This document shows positions 8,487 to 18,170 of a stretch of 64,000 bases of DNA, piece by piece (the stretch's first letter is position 1; each line of letters starts with the position of its first letter). Both the position numbers and the translations under genes were made by a program. Source of the DNA: Verrucomicrobiota bacterium (GTDB taxonomy: Bacteria > Verrucomicrobiota > Verrucomicrobiia > Opitutales > UBA953). The DNA is taken from the NCBI GenBank assembly GCA_014193315.1, contig BJHS01000002.1:124001-188000 (forward strand), given 5' to 3'. The notes under the pieces are model-generated. The model was not told the origin of the DNA and searched no databases. It worked only from the letters and a program-made list of their open reading frames with translations.

Positions 8487-9674
8487 ATGTCCCCCGCGGA
8501 ACAGTTGAAGGTGATGAAATCCCGCACCGAGAAATTCATCGGTGAGGCCGAGATCCTCAAGCGCCTCGAGGCCGGCAAGACCCTGCGCGTGAAGCTCGGT
8601 GTGGACCCGACCCGCCCGGACCTGACCTTTGGGCACATGGTGGTCTTCCAGAAGCTCCGCCAGTTCCAGGAGCTCGGCCACCAAGCGGTGCTCATCATCG
8701 GAGACTACACCACCCGCATCGGTGACCCGACCGGTAAATCCGAGACCCGACCGGTACTCTCCGAGGCCGAGATCGAGGAGAACGCCAAGACGTACCTGGA
8801 ACAGGCCTACCAGATTCTCGACCCGAAGAAGACCGAGGTCCGCCGCAACAGCGAGTGGTTCGGCCAGATGTCCTTCCTCGACGCCCTCCAGCTGAGCCGC
8901 CGCATGACCGTCGCCCAGATGCTGGCCCGCGACGACTTCGCCAAGCGCCACGCCTCCAACACGCCCATCTCGATCGTCGAGTTCCTCTACCCTCTCCTCC
9001 AGGGCTACGACTCGGTCAGGCTGAAGTGCGACATCGAAATCGGCGGGAGCGACCAGCTGTTCAACATGCTCGTCGGCCGGGATCTCCAGGAACAAGAAGG
9101 CCAGCCGCCCCAGGCCGTGCTCGGCATGCCCCTGCTCGTCGGCCTCGACGGCGAGAAGAAAATGTCCAAGTCGCTCGGCAACTACATCGCCTTCAACCAC
9201 GGCACGAAGGACATGTTCGGGCGCATCATGTCGGTGCCCGACGCCACCATGTGGGTCTACTACGACCTCCTGCTGCTCACGCCGGCCGACGAGCTCACCG
9301 CGCTCAAGGCGCTCCACCCGATGGAGGCCAAGAAGCAGCTCGCGACCCGCCTGACCGACAAATTCCACGGCCCCGGGGCCGGGGCCAAAGAGCGCGCCGA
9401 GTTCGAGAACGTCTTTTCGAAGGGGGGCGTGCGCACCGACATGCCGGAGTTCACTTGGGAAGCCCTCTCCGGCGGCACCCCCGAGGTTGGCCTCGTCGAC
9501 CTGCTGGCCGCGACCGGCCTCTTCCCGTCCAAGAAGGAAATCCGCCGGCTCATCGAAGGCGGCGCGGTCAAGGTCGGTGACGACAAGGTCGCGGACCCCG
9601 CACACAAGGTCTCCCGTCCCACCGGTGAGCTCGTGCTGCAGGCCGGCAAGCGCACCTTCGTGAAGGTCAAGTGA
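8487..9674 (+). CDS. tyrS: Tyrosine-tRNA ligase
   Basis: A 395-residue class I aminoacyl-tRNA synthetase. The HIGH-equivalent is the FGHMVVFQKL segment near residue 51. The KMSKS loop is exact in GEKKMSKSLGNYI near residue 231, and GGSDQLFNMLVGRD is the tyrosine/tRNA-binding region. The last ~60 residues form an S4 RNA-binding domain (LIEGGAVKVGDDKV). Length and motif set match the TyrZ-like branch. Upstream, GGGGAGAG lies about seven bases before the ATG and is a plausible ribosome-binding site, partly inside a weak hairpin whose right arm is AGAGTGG. A GGAGG only one base before the ATG is too close to be the main site. Confidence 0.95.
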   Translation: MSPAEQLKVMKSRTEKFIGEAEILKRLEAGKTLRVKLGVDPTRPDLTFGHMVVFQKLRQFQELGHQAVLIIGDYTTRIGDPTGKSETRPVLSEAEIEENAKTYLEQAYQILDPKKTEVRRNSEWFGQMSFLDALQLSRRMTVAQMLARDDFAKRHASNTPISIVEFLYPLLQGYDSVRLKCDIEIGGSDQLFNMLVGRDLQEQEGQPPQAVLGMPLLVGLDGEKKMSKSLGNYIAFNHGTKDMFGRIMSVPDATMWVYYDLLLLTPADELTALKALHPMEAKKQLATRLTDKFHGPGAGAKERAEFENVFSKGGVRTDMPEFTWEALSGGTPEVGLVDLLAATGLFPSKKEIRRLIEGGAVKVGDDKVADPAHKVSRPTGELVLQAGKRTFVKVK

Positions 9675-9681
9675 AGGCGCC

Positions 9682-10953
9682 TCAGGGCACTTCCTTGACC
9701 AACGGCCGCCAAGCGTAGCCCGAGAGCACGTTCAACAGCAAACGAGACCAAGCGGGCCAAGGGCACGGCAGAACCGGCCCGACGGAGGGCGGGGAGGCGA
9801 GCAAGACCCGGAGCCGCTGGTCGAGTCCGGCGATGCCGTGGCGAGACTCAGCCTGGGCCCGGCCCCGCTGCGCGATCTCCTGGCGGAAAGCGGCGTCCTG
9901 CACCAAGCGCGCCAGGTAGTCGGCGACAGGATGCTGGCCTTGGCCCGGCACTTTCTCGCCAAAGCCCAGGACCGCCGGGTCGCCATAGTAACCAGGCGAC
10001 AGCGCCCGGGGCTCGCTCTCGAGCGCGAACACGACGGGAGCCCCGTGCAAGGCGGCCTCGATCGAAGCGGTGCCCATGCCGACAAACGCCGTGCACCCCG
10101 CGTAGAGCGACGCGAGCGCGACATTGTCGAGCGTGCCGAGAAAAGTCACCGCCCCAGGCGCGAGACGGCGCGCCAAGGCCTCCAACCGGGCACGGTCGGG
10201 ACCGTCGCCGACGATGGTCAAGGTCAGGTCAGGGACCTGGGTGCGCAAGGCGGGCAAAGCCTGGATGAGCCCGTCAACGTAGGCCTTCATGGTTCCATCC
10301 AAGCGGCTGACACTGAGAAGAAAACGGCCGGACGTCGGCGGGGGCGGCGAGGCGGACGCCAACACCACCACGGGGTGAAGGCCGACGGGGAAACCCGGCC
10401 GACCCAACTGCCGGGCGACATCCTCGGCGCAGGGCTCGTTGACGGAGAAAAAGCGCCCGCGGTCCGCGAGTTCCGCGACCTCCTCGTAATAATCCCGGCC
10501 GCGCAGGGCACGCCACCACCGCCCGGGGCGGGTGATGAGATCCGCAAGGCGGGGCGGGCGGTGACGCGGGGCCGCCTGCGGCCCGATCACGAAGAAGGCG
10601 TAATCCGAGCCCGGCAACCGTTCGGCCAACAATGAGGCTAGATGCAAACCCGGCATGGCGGTGGCCTCAAACGACCACGGGCCAGGCCCGAGCTGGGCGG
10701 CCAGTTGACCCACGAGGCGGGCGTTGAGCCCCGGCCAAGCGCCGGCCTTCGCCAGCAACGGGCGCGGGGCATGCAGCACGCGCGCGACCGCGCGGTATTT
10801 CGCATCCATCGCGCCAGGCGGGGTGATGATGACCGGCTCCAACCCGAGCCGGCGGGCGGCTTCCGACCGACGAAGGAACATATACTCCGCGCCACCGACG
10901 ACATTGTTGCCGTAGATGAAGACCGGCCGGCGGAGCAACGGGGCGGTCGGCAT
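9682..10953 (-). CDS. Glycosyltransferase, GT4-like (GT-B fold)
   Basis: A 423-residue GT-B protein. The C-terminal Rossmann half has the usual GT4 signs: FLLSVSRLDGTMKAYVDGL, LTIVGDGPDRARLEALA, TFLGTLDNVALASLYAGC and ASIEAALHGAPVVFALESE. The last is the EX7E-like donor-binding region, with the first Glu in IEAAL. The N-terminal half (VFIYGNNVVGGAEYMFL) is the acceptor domain. It sits 2 bp after the GT2 gene at 10956, and the pair likely acts on lipopolysaccharide core or a similar glycan. Donor and acceptor are unknown. It converges with tyrS, 7 bp apart. Confidence 0.82.
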   Translation of the reverse strand: MPTAPLLRRPVFIYGNNVVGGAEYMFLRRSEAARRLGLEPVIITPPGAMDAKYRAVARVLHAPRPLLAKAGAWPGLNARLVGQLAAQLGPGPWSFEATAMPGLHLASLLAERLPGSDYAFFVIGPQAAPRHRPPRLADLITRPGRWWRALRGRDYYEEVAELADRGRFFSVNEPCAEDVARQLGRPGFPVGLHPVVVLASASPPPPTSGRFLLSVSRLDGTMKAYVDGLIQALPALRTQVPDLTLTIVGDGPDRARLEALARRLAPGAVTFLGTLDNVALASLYAGCTAFVGMGTASIEAALHGAPVVFALESEPRALSPGYYGDPAVLGFGEKVPGQGQHPVADYLARLVQDAAFRQEIAQRGRAQAESRHGIAGLDQRLRVLLASPPSVGPVLPCPWPAWSRLLLNVLSGYAWRPLVKEVP

Positions 10954-10955
10954 GG

Positions 10956-11714
10956 TCAGCGCCCCGAACGCTCGCGGCGGGCCAGCTCCAGCAACATGGC
11001 CTCGGTGAGGAACATGGAGAAGGCGTCTTGCATCGCGCGGACCCAGCCCCGCGGGCCGGAGAAAAGCATGCGGCGGAAGAACAGGTGTTTCACCAAGCCG
11101 AGGGGGAAGGCGCCCACCAAGCGCAGGAAAGAATAGCCGCGCGCGTCGCGATGCCGCATCCGCGCCTTGAGCACGGAGTATTTGTTCAGCTTGTCCATGT
11201 AGCCAGCCACCGTGTCGTAGCCGAAATGGGCCAACCCGACCCCGGGCAGCAACTCGTGCCGTCCCGGTACGGCCACGTGCTCGTGCACGAGTTTGCGCTC
11301 ATCCCAGCGAGCCCCGGCTCGCCGGTAGAGGCGGAGGAACGGCCGACAATGCGACGCGCTCATCGATTCGCCCATGAATCGGTCGTCGCGACGGAGGTAG
11401 AAACCGTCGGCCCGGCCGCTGGCGATGGCCGCCTTCATGAGGGCGAGCGCGCCCGGCGAAAGGACCTCGTCGCCGTCGAGGTGCAAGACCCACTCATGCC
11501 GGCACTGCGTGAGCGCGAAGTTTTTCTGCGCCGCGAAGCCCAGCCAATCTTGGTGCACGACGCGGGCGCCCGCCGCCCGGGCGATCTCCAAGGTGCGGTC
11601 GGTCGACCCGCTATCGACGATCAGGATCTCCTCGGCGCCGACGCACGCCGCCAGCACCTCGGCCAGGTGGCGTTCCTCGTTCTTGGTGATCAGGTAGACG
11701 GTCAGCGACGCCAT
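10956..11714 (-). CDS. Glycosyltransferase family 2, WaaE/KdtX-like
   Basis: A 252-residue GT2 enzyme of the type often named WaaE/KdtX, which adds glucose to heptose in lipopolysaccharide inner cores. Visible are LTVYLITKNEERHLAEVL, ILIVDSGSTDRT, the WVLHLDGDEVLSP donor and metal motif, and HEHVAVPG. A hydrophobic stretch near LVGAFPLGLVKHLFF may contact the membrane. The start at MASLTVYL is preferred over the longer frame to 11855, which would overlap the end of dnaE. Its gene order with the GT4 gene suggests shared transcription. Acceptor assignment is inference from family. Confidence 0.85.
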   Translation of the reverse strand: MASLTVYLITKNEERHLAEVLAACVGAEEILIVDSGSTDRTLEIARAAGARVVHQDWLGFAAQKNFALTQCRHEWVLHLDGDEVLSPGALALMKAAIASGRADGFYLRRDDRFMGESMSASHCRPFLRLYRRAGARWDERKLVHEHVAVPGRHELLPGVGLAHFGYDTVAGYMDKLNKYSVLKARMRHRDARGYSFLRLVGAFPLGLVKHLFFRRMLFSGPRGWVRAMQDAFSMFLTEAMLLELARRERSGR

Positions 11715-11757
11715 GCGGCATTCAACCGCACCCGGGGGGATGGTCAACCCGGCGTTC

Positions 11758-14700
11758 CTAGCCGCGGGGACCGTAGCGACGCTGCGCCGGCTGGCTGGGC
11801 GGCCCCGCCTCGACCTGCGTCCCAGCGCAGGCGGGATCCCGGGCGAACGTGCCATAAGTCGCGGGGTCGAACCGCGTGGTCATCCCGCGGGCGGCTTCGG
11901 CCACGAGCACGCGCCCATCCGGCTGGAGGAAGCCGACCTGAACCAAGGTCGGCCCATCGACCTTCCGCGTGTGCGCGACGAGCCGTTCCATGAAGGGGCC
12001 GGCATCCGGGCCGGGCTTGAGCGCGAAGAGGACTTTCTTGACCAGACTGGGGGCGCCGCGGAGGGGCTGCAACGCGTGGGCGCTGATGCTCCACTCGCCG
12101 CGTTCCTCGCGGTAGCTCAGGCGGGCGTCGACCATCACGTGGGCCCCGTCGGCCAGGAGCGGCTGGTCGCCGTCGCGCAGCGCCAACGCCGCGTCAAAGG
12201 CCTCGGAGAACATGCTGACGGGGACCGTGACGTTGCGGGAGGAGACCGTGAAGAGGCACCACGGGCGGTTGTCCTTCTTCGAGATCTTCTTCTCGAGGTT
12301 GCCGAGGATGCCGCAGATACGGACCGTGTGGCGTTCCTTGCGGTCCAGCTCGATCCGGTCCGGAGTCGTCGCGAAGGTCGCGACCGCCTCATCGAGGCCA
12401 TGATAATCAGCGAGGGGGTGGCCGCTGAGGTAGAAGCCGAGCAGCTGCTTCTCGTTGTTCAGCATCTCCAGCTTCGGCATCGGCTCCGACTTGCGCAGGA
12501 TCAGGTCAGATGGTCGCGCCGCGCCGGCGTCCTCGGCCCCGAGGAGGTCGAAGAGGTTGCCCTGCCCCCGTTCGCGCTCCTTACGTTCGGACGAGAAGTG
12601 GCGGCGGACCGACTCGATGGAGTCGACCAAGTGGCGGCGATTCTCGCCGGTGAAGTCGAAGGCGCCGGCGCGGGCCAGGCAGTCCAGCGTGCGCGCATTG
12701 AGGTCGGCCTCGCTCATGCGGCCGACGAAGTCGCCGAAATCCTTGAACGGTCCGGCCTGCTCGCGCTCGGCCACGATGGCGCGGGCCGCCATCTCGCCCA
12801 CGCCCTTGATGGCGCCGAGGCCGAAACGGATCGCATTGTCCTTGGCCACGGGCGTGAAGTCGGTGTCGGACTGGTTCACGTCCGGGCCGAGCATCTTCAT
12901 GCCCAGCGCCTCCACCTCGGCCACGAACTCGGCCAGTTTGTCCGCGTTGCCCTGCTCGGACGTCAGGATTGCCGACATGAACTCCACCGGGTAATTGGCC
13001 TTCAGGTAGGCGGTGCGGTAGGAGAGGATCGCGTAGGCCGCCGAGTGGGACTTATTGAAACCGTACTCGGCGAACTTCTCCAGGGTGGCGAAGATTTCCT
13101 CCGCCTTCTTCTTCTCGATGCCGTTGGTCGCCTTAGCGCCGGCCACGAAGATGTCGCGCTGCTTCTCCATATCCTCGCGGATCTTCTTGCCCATCGCGCG
13201 GCGGAGCATGTCGGCGCCGCCGAGGGTGTAGCCGGCAATGACGCGAGCCGCCTCCATCACCTGTTCCTGGTAGACTAAAATGCCGTAGGTCTCCTTGGCC
13301 ACCTTCTCCAGCAGCGGGTGGGCGTACTTGACGTAGGTCGGGTCCTTCTTCCCCTTGATGTAGTCCGGGATGAACTGCATCGGGCCCGGACGGTAGAGCG
13401 CGATCAACGCCACGATCTCGTCGATGAAAGAGATGCCGAACTGGCGACAGAGGGACTGCATCCCGCCGGATTCAAGCTGGAACACGCCGATGGTCTTGGC
13501 CTCGTTGAGCAGGGCGAAGGTCGCCGGGTCGTCGATGCCCAGCTTCTCGATGTTGAAGTCCGGCCGCTGGCGGTGCTTGCGCACGAGCTTCTGGGCGTCG
13601 TCGATTACCGTGAGGGTCTTCAGCCCCAGGAAGTCCATCTTGAGCAGGCCCAGCTTCTCGACCGGGTCCTTGGCGTACTGCGTCGTCAGGTCGCCGTCCT
13701 GCATCGTCACCGGGATGATGTCGGTCAGGGGGCGGTCGGCGATGATCATGCCGCACGCGTGCTTGCCGCTGTTGCGCACCATCCCCTCGATCACCCGGCC
13801 CGTCTCGATGATGCTGGCGGCCTGAGGGTTGACGTTCACCTCCTCGCGGAGTTCGTTGGACTTCTTAAGCGCGTCGTCGAGCGAGATGTTGATGTCGTCC
13901 GGGACCAGCTTGGCCAGGCGGTTGGTCTCGATGAACGGGAGGTCGCGGATGCGGGCGAGGTCGCGCACCACCATCTTGGCGCCGAAGGTGCCGAAGGTGA
14001 TGATGTTGGCCACGCGGTCGGCGCCGTACTTCTTGCGCACGTAGTCGACGACCTCGTCGCGGCGGCGCATGCAGAAGTCGATGTCGAAGTCGGGCGCGGA
14101 GACGCGCTCGGGGTTGAGGAAGCGCTCGAAGAGCAGGCCGAACCGGATCGGGTCGATGTCAGTGATCTTCAGGCAATAAGCCACGATTGAGCCGGCGCCG
14201 GAACCACGCCCCGGTCCCACCGGGATGTCCTGGCGGCGCGACCAGTCGATGAAGTCCCAGACGATGAGGAAGTAGTCGACGAAACCGGTACCCGCGATGA
14301 CGCCCATCTCGTAATCCACGCGGCGGCAGAGTTCGGCCGGGCTTGTCCGGCCCGGGCCGAGCACCGTCTCATCCGCCCAAGCCTTCGGGTCATCGTAGTC
14401 GACGCCGTAGCGCTCCTTGAGGCCGGTCTTTACCTGCTCGAGCAGGTACGTGCCATTGGGCCGCATCGGCGCGCGCTTGTCCTCGGCGATGGTGAAGTCG
14501 CCCTGCTTGCCGGCGGCCACCGTCAGGCCGTTCTTCAGCTGTTCATAGCCGTCCAGAATGGCGTCGATCTTCTTCCCCGCCTTGGGCTTCACGCCTTCGC
14601 TGAAGACGTAGACCGGGTAGTTGTTCTGCCCGACCGGCAACTGCACGTCGCACATCTCGGCGATGGCGACCGTGTTGGTGATCGACGCGGGCACCTCCCC

Positions 14701-15504
14701 GAAGACGCGGAGCATCTCGGCCTGGCTCTTCAGGTAGAATTCCTTGGCGTCGTAGCGCATGCGGCGCTCGTCGGCCAGCCGGGCGCCCGTCTGGATGCAA
14801 AGCATCGCGTCGTGCGCGACGTTGTCGCCGGCGTCGACGTAGTGGACATCGTTGGTCGCGACCACGCGCAGCTGGAACTCCCCGGCCAGCTTCAGGAGGT
14901 CGGGGATGATGCGCTTCTGCTCCTCGAGCCCGTGGTCCATCAGCTCGATCACGAAGTTCTCGCGGCCAAAAATCTCGGTGAACCGACCGCAGGCCTTGCG
15001 GGCGGCCTCGTAGTCGCTGCGCAGCAGCGCCTGGGGGATGACGCCCTGGAGGCAGCCGGAGAAGCCGATCAGACCCTCCGCGTGCTTGGCCAGCTGCTCG
15101 AGATCGGTCCGCGGCTTGTAGTGGAGCCCGCGGACATGCGCGTCGGAGACGAGCTTCGTGAGGTTCTGGTACCCCTTGAAGCTCCGGGCCAGCACGCCCA
15201 TGTGGTAGTACTTGTGCTCGCGGCGGTCCGGCTTATCCGTCAGCGCGTGGTCCCAGACCAGGTAGAGCTCGCAGCCCAGCAGCGGCTTGAGCTTCACCTC
15301 GCCCTTCGAGCGGGACTTCGCCTCGCTCCAGAAGTCGAACAAGCCGAAAAGGTTGCCATGGTCGGTAATCGCCACCGCCCGCATCGTCATGTCGCACGCG
15401 CGCTGCATCAGGCGGTCGATGCGGCTGCAGCCGTCGAGCATGCTGTAGTCGGTGTGCACGTGCAGGTGCACGAAGTCGCGACTGATGGATTCCGGGTCGG
15501 CCAT
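11758..15504 (-). CDS. dnaE: DNA polymerase III alpha subunit
   Basis: A 1248-residue replicative polymerase of the DnaE type. It opens with a PHP domain ([14 protein letters not shown], residues 13-26). The C-family polymerase core follows, with [14 protein letters not shown] and the catalytic aspartates in PDFDIDFCM, then fingers (RRAMGKK) and a helix-hairpin-helix region ([18 protein letters not shown]). A C-terminal OB-fold ([17 protein letters not shown]) ends the protein. Length is slightly above the usual ~1160 because of a C-terminal extension. A DnaA-box-like TTATGCACA lies 72 bp upstream. No holoenzyme partner is in the window. Confidence 0.97.
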   Translation of the reverse strand: MADPESISRDFVHLHVHTDYSMLDGCSRIDRLMQRACDMTMRAVAITDHGNLFGLFDFWSEAKSRSKGEVKLKPLLGCELYLVWDHALTDKPDRREHKYYHMGVLARSFKGYQNLTKLVSDAHVRGLHYKPRTDLEQLAKHAEGLIGFSGCLQGVIPQALLRSDYEAARKACGRFTEIFGRENFVIELMDHGLEEQKRIIPDLLKLAGEFQLRVVATNDVHYVDAGDNVAHDAMLCIQTGARLADERRMRYDAKEFYLKSQAEMLRVFGEVPASITNTVAIAEMCDVQLPVGQNNYPVYVFSEGVKPKAGKKIDAILDGYEQLKNGLTVAAGKQGDFTIAEDKRAPMRPNGTYLLEQVKTGLKERYGVDYDDPKAWADETVLGPGRTSPAELCRRVDYEMGVIAGTGFVDYFLIVWDFIDWSRRQDIPVGPGRGSGAGSIVAYCLKITDIDPIRFGLLFERFLNPERVSAPDFDIDFCMRRRDEVVDYVRKKYGADRVANIITFGTFGAKMVVRDLARIRDLPFIETNRLAKLVPDDINISLDDALKKSNELREEVNVNPQAASIIETGRVIEGMVRNSGKHACGMIIADRPLTDIIPVTMQDGDLTTQYAKDPVEKLGLLKMDFLGLKTLTVIDDAQKLVRKHRQRPDFNIEKLGIDDPATFALLNEAKTIGVFQLESGGMQSLCRQFGISFIDEIVALIALYRPGPMQFIPDYIKGKKDPTYVKYAHPLLEKVAKETYGILVYQEQVMEAARVIAGYTLGGADMLRRAMGKKIREDMEKQRDIFVAGAKATNGIEKKKAEEIFATLEKFAEYGFNKSHSAAYAILSYRTAYLKANYPVEFMSAILTSEQGNADKLAEFVAEVEALGMKMLGPDVNQSDTDFTPVAKDNAIRFGLGAIKGVGEMAARAIVAEREQAGPFKDFGDFVGRMSEADLNARTLDCLARAGAFDFTGENRRHLVDSIESVRRHFSSERKERERGQGNLFDLLGAEDAGAARPSDLILRKSEPMPKLEMLNNEKQLLGFYLSGHPLADYHGLDEAVATFATTPDRIELDRKERHTVRICGILGNLEKKISKKDNRPWCLFTVSSRNVTVPVSMFSEAFDAALALRDGDQPLLADGAHVMVDARLSYREERGEWSISAHALQPLRGAPSLVKKVLFALKPGPDAGPFMERLVAHTRKVDGPTLVQVGFLQPDGRVLVAEAARGMTTRFDPATYGTFARDPACAGTQVEAGPPSQPAQRRYGPRG

Positions 15505-15575
15505 GCTGGGAGTGCGATACTAGGGAGGTGGCGGAGGGCAGGGAAAGGGCATAATCCGGCGGGTTATCCGCGGAT

Positions 15576-15584
15576 TTATGCACA
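15576..15584 (+). promoter_or_regulatory. Possible DnaA box upstream of dnaE
   Basis: TTATGCACA fits the 9-mer consensus TTATNCACA exactly. It lies in the 123-bp divergent region between dnaE and the SRPBCC membrane-protein gene, with a weaker TTATCCGCG at 15564-15572. A single 9-mer can occur by chance, so this is suggestive only. Confidence 0.35.
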
Positions 15585-15627
15585 GCGGGGGCTTGCCTGT
15601 CGGCACGGCCGGGCCAGACTCGCCCGC

Positions 15628-16623
15628 ATGAGCTCCCCCCGCCTCTCGCTCCCCAGGCAGGCGCACCTCGGACTGGCGGTGGGCGTCGTCTACGGGCTGG
15701 TCTGCCGGCTCCTGTTCAATACGAAGGGCTATCCTTCGGAGGGTTTGAACAAGGAGCTCTGGGCCATCATGAGCCTGAGTTTCACCTTCCTGGTGCCGAT
15801 GGCGCTCGGCTTCTTGGTGATCTGGTTCGGAGAGTCCGAAAAGAGCTGGGTGCGCCGCGTCTTCCAACCTTGGCTCGCCGGCATCGCCTTCATGGTGGCG
15901 GCGATCGCTTTCCACCTCGAGGGGGCCATCTGCGTGTATGTCTGGCTACCGCTGGTCTGGTTCATGTCCTCGCTCGGCGGGTTGCTCGCGGGCGCTCTCC
16001 GCGATGCGCGCGCGTCGGACGGGTCCAAGCGCCTCTGCGTCGCGGCCGTCGCGCTGCTGCCCTTCGCCGCCGGGCCGCTGGAATCCCTCCGCGAACGCGA
16101 GACCGAGATCCGCACGGCCCATACGTCGATCGAGATTGCGGCCTCGCCGGCGCAGGTCTGGCGGCAGATCCGCTCGGTGCCCCGCATCACCGAAGCCGAA
16201 CATGGCCCGTCGTGGAGCCATCGGCTGGGCTTCCCGCGTCCGACCGAGGCCGTGCTCGAAGGCACCGGCGTCGGCTCCGTCCGCTACGCCCGTTTCGAAG
16301 GCGACGTGCTCTTCGTCGAGAAGGTGACCGAATGGGAGGAGAACAAGCGCCTGTCGTTCTCGATCGCGGCCGACACGAAGAACATCCCGCCCACGACGTT
16401 CGACGAACACGTGACCATCGGCGGACCCTATTTCGACGTCCTCCACGGCACCTACTGGATCGAAGCGCTCGGCCCGGACCGCGTCGTCCTGCACCTCTCG
16501 AGCGACCAGCGCCTCTCGACGGGCTTCAATTTCTATTCCCAGTGGTGGACCGTGTGGCTCATGAACGACCTGCAGTCCTACATCCTGCGGATCATCAAGG
16601 CCCGCGCCGAACGGGACCGCTGA
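15628..16623 (+). CDS. Membrane protein with C-terminal SRPBCC-type domain
   Basis: A 331-residue protein in two parts. Residues 1 to about 150 hold four or five hydrophobic spans, for example LGLAVGVVYGLVCRLLF, LSFTFLVPMALGFLVIWF, LAGIAFMVAAIAFHLEGA and VAAVALLPFAAGPL. From about residue 160 the sequence reads like a START/SRPBCC helix-grip domain, a hydrophobic-ligand-binding fold: TSIEIAASPAQVWRQIRS, then RYARFEGDVLFVEKVTEWEENKRLSFSI. Function is not known; the domain is often associated with lipids or polyketide-like ligands. It is divergent from dnaE and converges with the DegT gene 26 bp downstream. Confidence 0.75.
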   Translation: MSSPRLSLPRQAHLGLAVGVVYGLVCRLLFNTKGYPSEGLNKELWAIMSLSFTFLVPMALGFLVIWFGESEKSWVRRVFQPWLAGIAFMVAAIAFHLEGAICVYVWLPLVWFMSSLGGLLAGALRDARASDGSKRLCVAAVALLPFAAGPLESLRERETEIRTAHTSIEIAASPAQVWRQIRSVPRITEAEHGPSWSHRLGFPRPTEAVLEGTGVGSVRYARFEGDVLFVEKVTEWEENKRLSFSIAADTKNIPPTTFDEHVTIGGPYFDVLHGTYWIEALGPDRVVLHLSSDQRLSTGFNFYSQWWTVWLMNDLQSYILRIIKARAERDR

Positions 16624-16649
16624 GTCAGCGAGCGCTCGGCCGGCGCGGC

Positions 16650-17756
16650 TTAGCCGGCGTTCACCGCCGCGATCACCGCGGCCACCTGCTCGTCGGACAT
16701 CACCGGACTGACGGGCAAAGAGACGACTTCCCGATGCATGGCTTCGGTCAAAGGCAGGCGGAGGTGGCTGAGTTCCTTGGCGTAGGCCTGCTGATGGTGC
16801 GGGGCGATCGGGTAATGGATGGCCGTGTGCACGCCGCGGTCGAGCAGGCGCTGCTGGAAGGCGGCGCGATCCGGCACGCGGACGACGAAGAGGTGCCAGA
16901 CGTGGGACTCCTCCCCGGCGCGGACGGACGGCAGGCGCACGGCGGGGTGCTTGATCTCGCGCCGGTAACGCGCGGCGATCTCCCGGCGGCGGGCGTTGTC
17001 GGCGTCGATGTGCCTGAGCTTCACGCGGAGCAAGGCCGCCTGCAGTTCGTCGAGCCGGTCGTTGGGACCCTGGACCAGGTTCTTATATTTCTCGTGCGAG
17101 CCGTAGTTGCGGAGCGCGCGGGCCATGTCGGCGAGTTTTGCGTCCTTACAGGTGAGCGCGCCAGCGTCGCCGAGGGCGCCGAGGTTCTTGCCGGGGTAGA
17201 AGCTGAACGCCGCGGCGTCGCCCCAGGCCCCGGCCTTGACGCCGCCGATATGGGCGCCATGGGCCTGGGCGGCGTCTTCGAGCAGGAGCAGGCCGCGGTC
17301 GCGGCAAAGCTGCGCGATCGCCGGCATGTCGGCCAGCTGGCCGTAGAGATGGACCGCCAGGACCGCCTTCACGTCCGGCGTGAGCGCGGCCGCAAGCTTG
17401 GCCGCGCCAAGGTTGAACGTATCCTCATCGGGCTCGACGAGCACCGGACGCAGGCGGTTTTCCGTGATGGCGAGGATCGATGCGATGTAGGTGTTGGCCG
17501 GGACCGCGACACCGTCGCCGTCCTTGAGCAGGCCGAGCTCCTTCCAGCCGCGCAGGGCGAGGATGAGGGCCGAAAGTCCGTCGGAAGTCCCGACGCAGTG
17601 CGGCGAGCCGACCCAGGCGGCGTACTCGGCCTCGAAGGCCTTCACTTCTTCGCCAAGGATGTACCAACCGGAGTCGATGACCCGGGCGGCGGCGGCCTTC
17701 AGCTCGGCGGCGTGCCGGGCGTTGATGGCCTGGAGGTCGAGGAAGGGGACTTTCAT
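16650..17756 (-). CDS. DegT/DnrJ/EryC1 sugar aminotransferase (FdtB/QdtB-like)
   Basis: A 368-residue PLP-dependent nucleotide-sugar aminotransferase. Visible are [36 protein letters not shown] and [11 protein letters not shown]. The likely Schiff-base lysine is K190 in [18 protein letters not shown], and VWHLFVVR and [11 protein letters not shown] lie near the end. In this operon, with rfbA, rfbB and FdtA-like ketoisomerases, it most likely aminates C3 of dTDP-3-keto-6-deoxyhexose to give dTDP-Fuc3N or dTDP-Qui3N. It is the last gene of the operon and begins directly after the MaoC-like stop. The role is inferred from context plus family. Confidence 0.88.
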   Translation of the reverse strand: MKVPFLDLQAINARHAAELKAAAARVIDSGWYILGEEVKAFEAEYAAWVGSPHCVGTSDGLSALILALRGWKELGLLKDGDGVAVPANTYIASILAITENRLRPVLVEPDEDTFNLGAAKLAAALTPDVKAVLAVHLYGQLADMPAIAQLCRDRGLLLLEDAAQAHGAHIGGVKAGAWGDAAAFSFYPGKNLGALGDAGALTCKDAKLADMARALRNYGSHEKYKNLVQGPNDRLDELQAALLRVKLRHIDADNARRREIAARYRREIKHPAVRLPSVRAGEESHVWHLFVVRVPDRAAFQQRLLDRGVHTAIHYPIAPHHQQAYAKELSHLRLPLTEAMHREVVSLPVSPVMSDEQVAAVIAAVNAG

Positions 17757-18170
17757 TTAAGGGATAAAGATTTCGGCATCTCCAAGAATAACCTCTTTGT
17801 CATTTACGCTGCAAACCGTAGAGAAAAGGACCCTCTTCTTTGTCACATCGACCGAAACAACGGTCACGGTGGCGACGACCATGTCGCCGATATAGACAGG
17901 CCGTCGAAACTTGAGATTCTGGGCGGCGTAGACGCACCCTCGGCCGGGTAGTTTAGTCCCGAAAAGACCGGAGAAAAAACTGGCGCTGAATAGTCCGTGC
18001 GCGATGCGACGGCCATATCGAGATTGCTTAGCGTATTCTTCGTCCAGGTGAACTGGATTATGATCGCCGGATATGTCGGCAAATTTCCTAACGTCTTCCT
18101 CGGTGATAAGATGCGACATCGAGGCCGACATCCCGGGGGTTATTTCTTCAATTTTATAGGGCTCCTTCAT
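17757..18170 (-). CDS. MaoC-like (R)-specific hydratase
   Basis: A 137-residue single hot-dog protein of the MaoC / R-hydratase family. The hydratase-2 motif DISGDHNPVHLDEEYA (residues 32-47) is intact, with the catalytic pair Asp36 and His41. Family members add water to trans-2-enoyl-CoA to give (R)-3-hydroxyacyl-CoA. It overlaps the hexapeptide acyltransferase gene by 17 bp and abuts the aminotransferase gene, so it belongs to the sugar operon, where such an enzyme is unusual. Its base composition is visibly lower in GC than its neighbours. One reading is that it supplies a 3-hydroxyacyl donor for N-acylation of the amino sugar. Confidence 0.85.
   Translation of the reverse strand: MKEPYKIEEITPGMSASMSHLITEEDVRKFADISGDHNPVHLDEEYAKQSRYGRRIAHGLFSASFFSGLFGTKLPGRGCVYAAQNLKFRRPVYIGDMVVATVTVVSVDVTKKRVLFSTVCSVNDKEVILGDAEIFIP

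Noticed and set aside
16638-16656. Possible terminator GCCGGC...GCCGGC between the SRPBCC and DegT genes.
   Set aside because: The stem overlaps the DegT stop codon and there is no T run on either side.
15870-17951. A 693-residue plus-strand frame spanning the SRPBCC gene and the DegT gene.
   Set aside because: It is Arg/Ala/His/Gly-rich, has no recognisable motif, and overlaps two well-supported genes. It is a by-product of high GC content.
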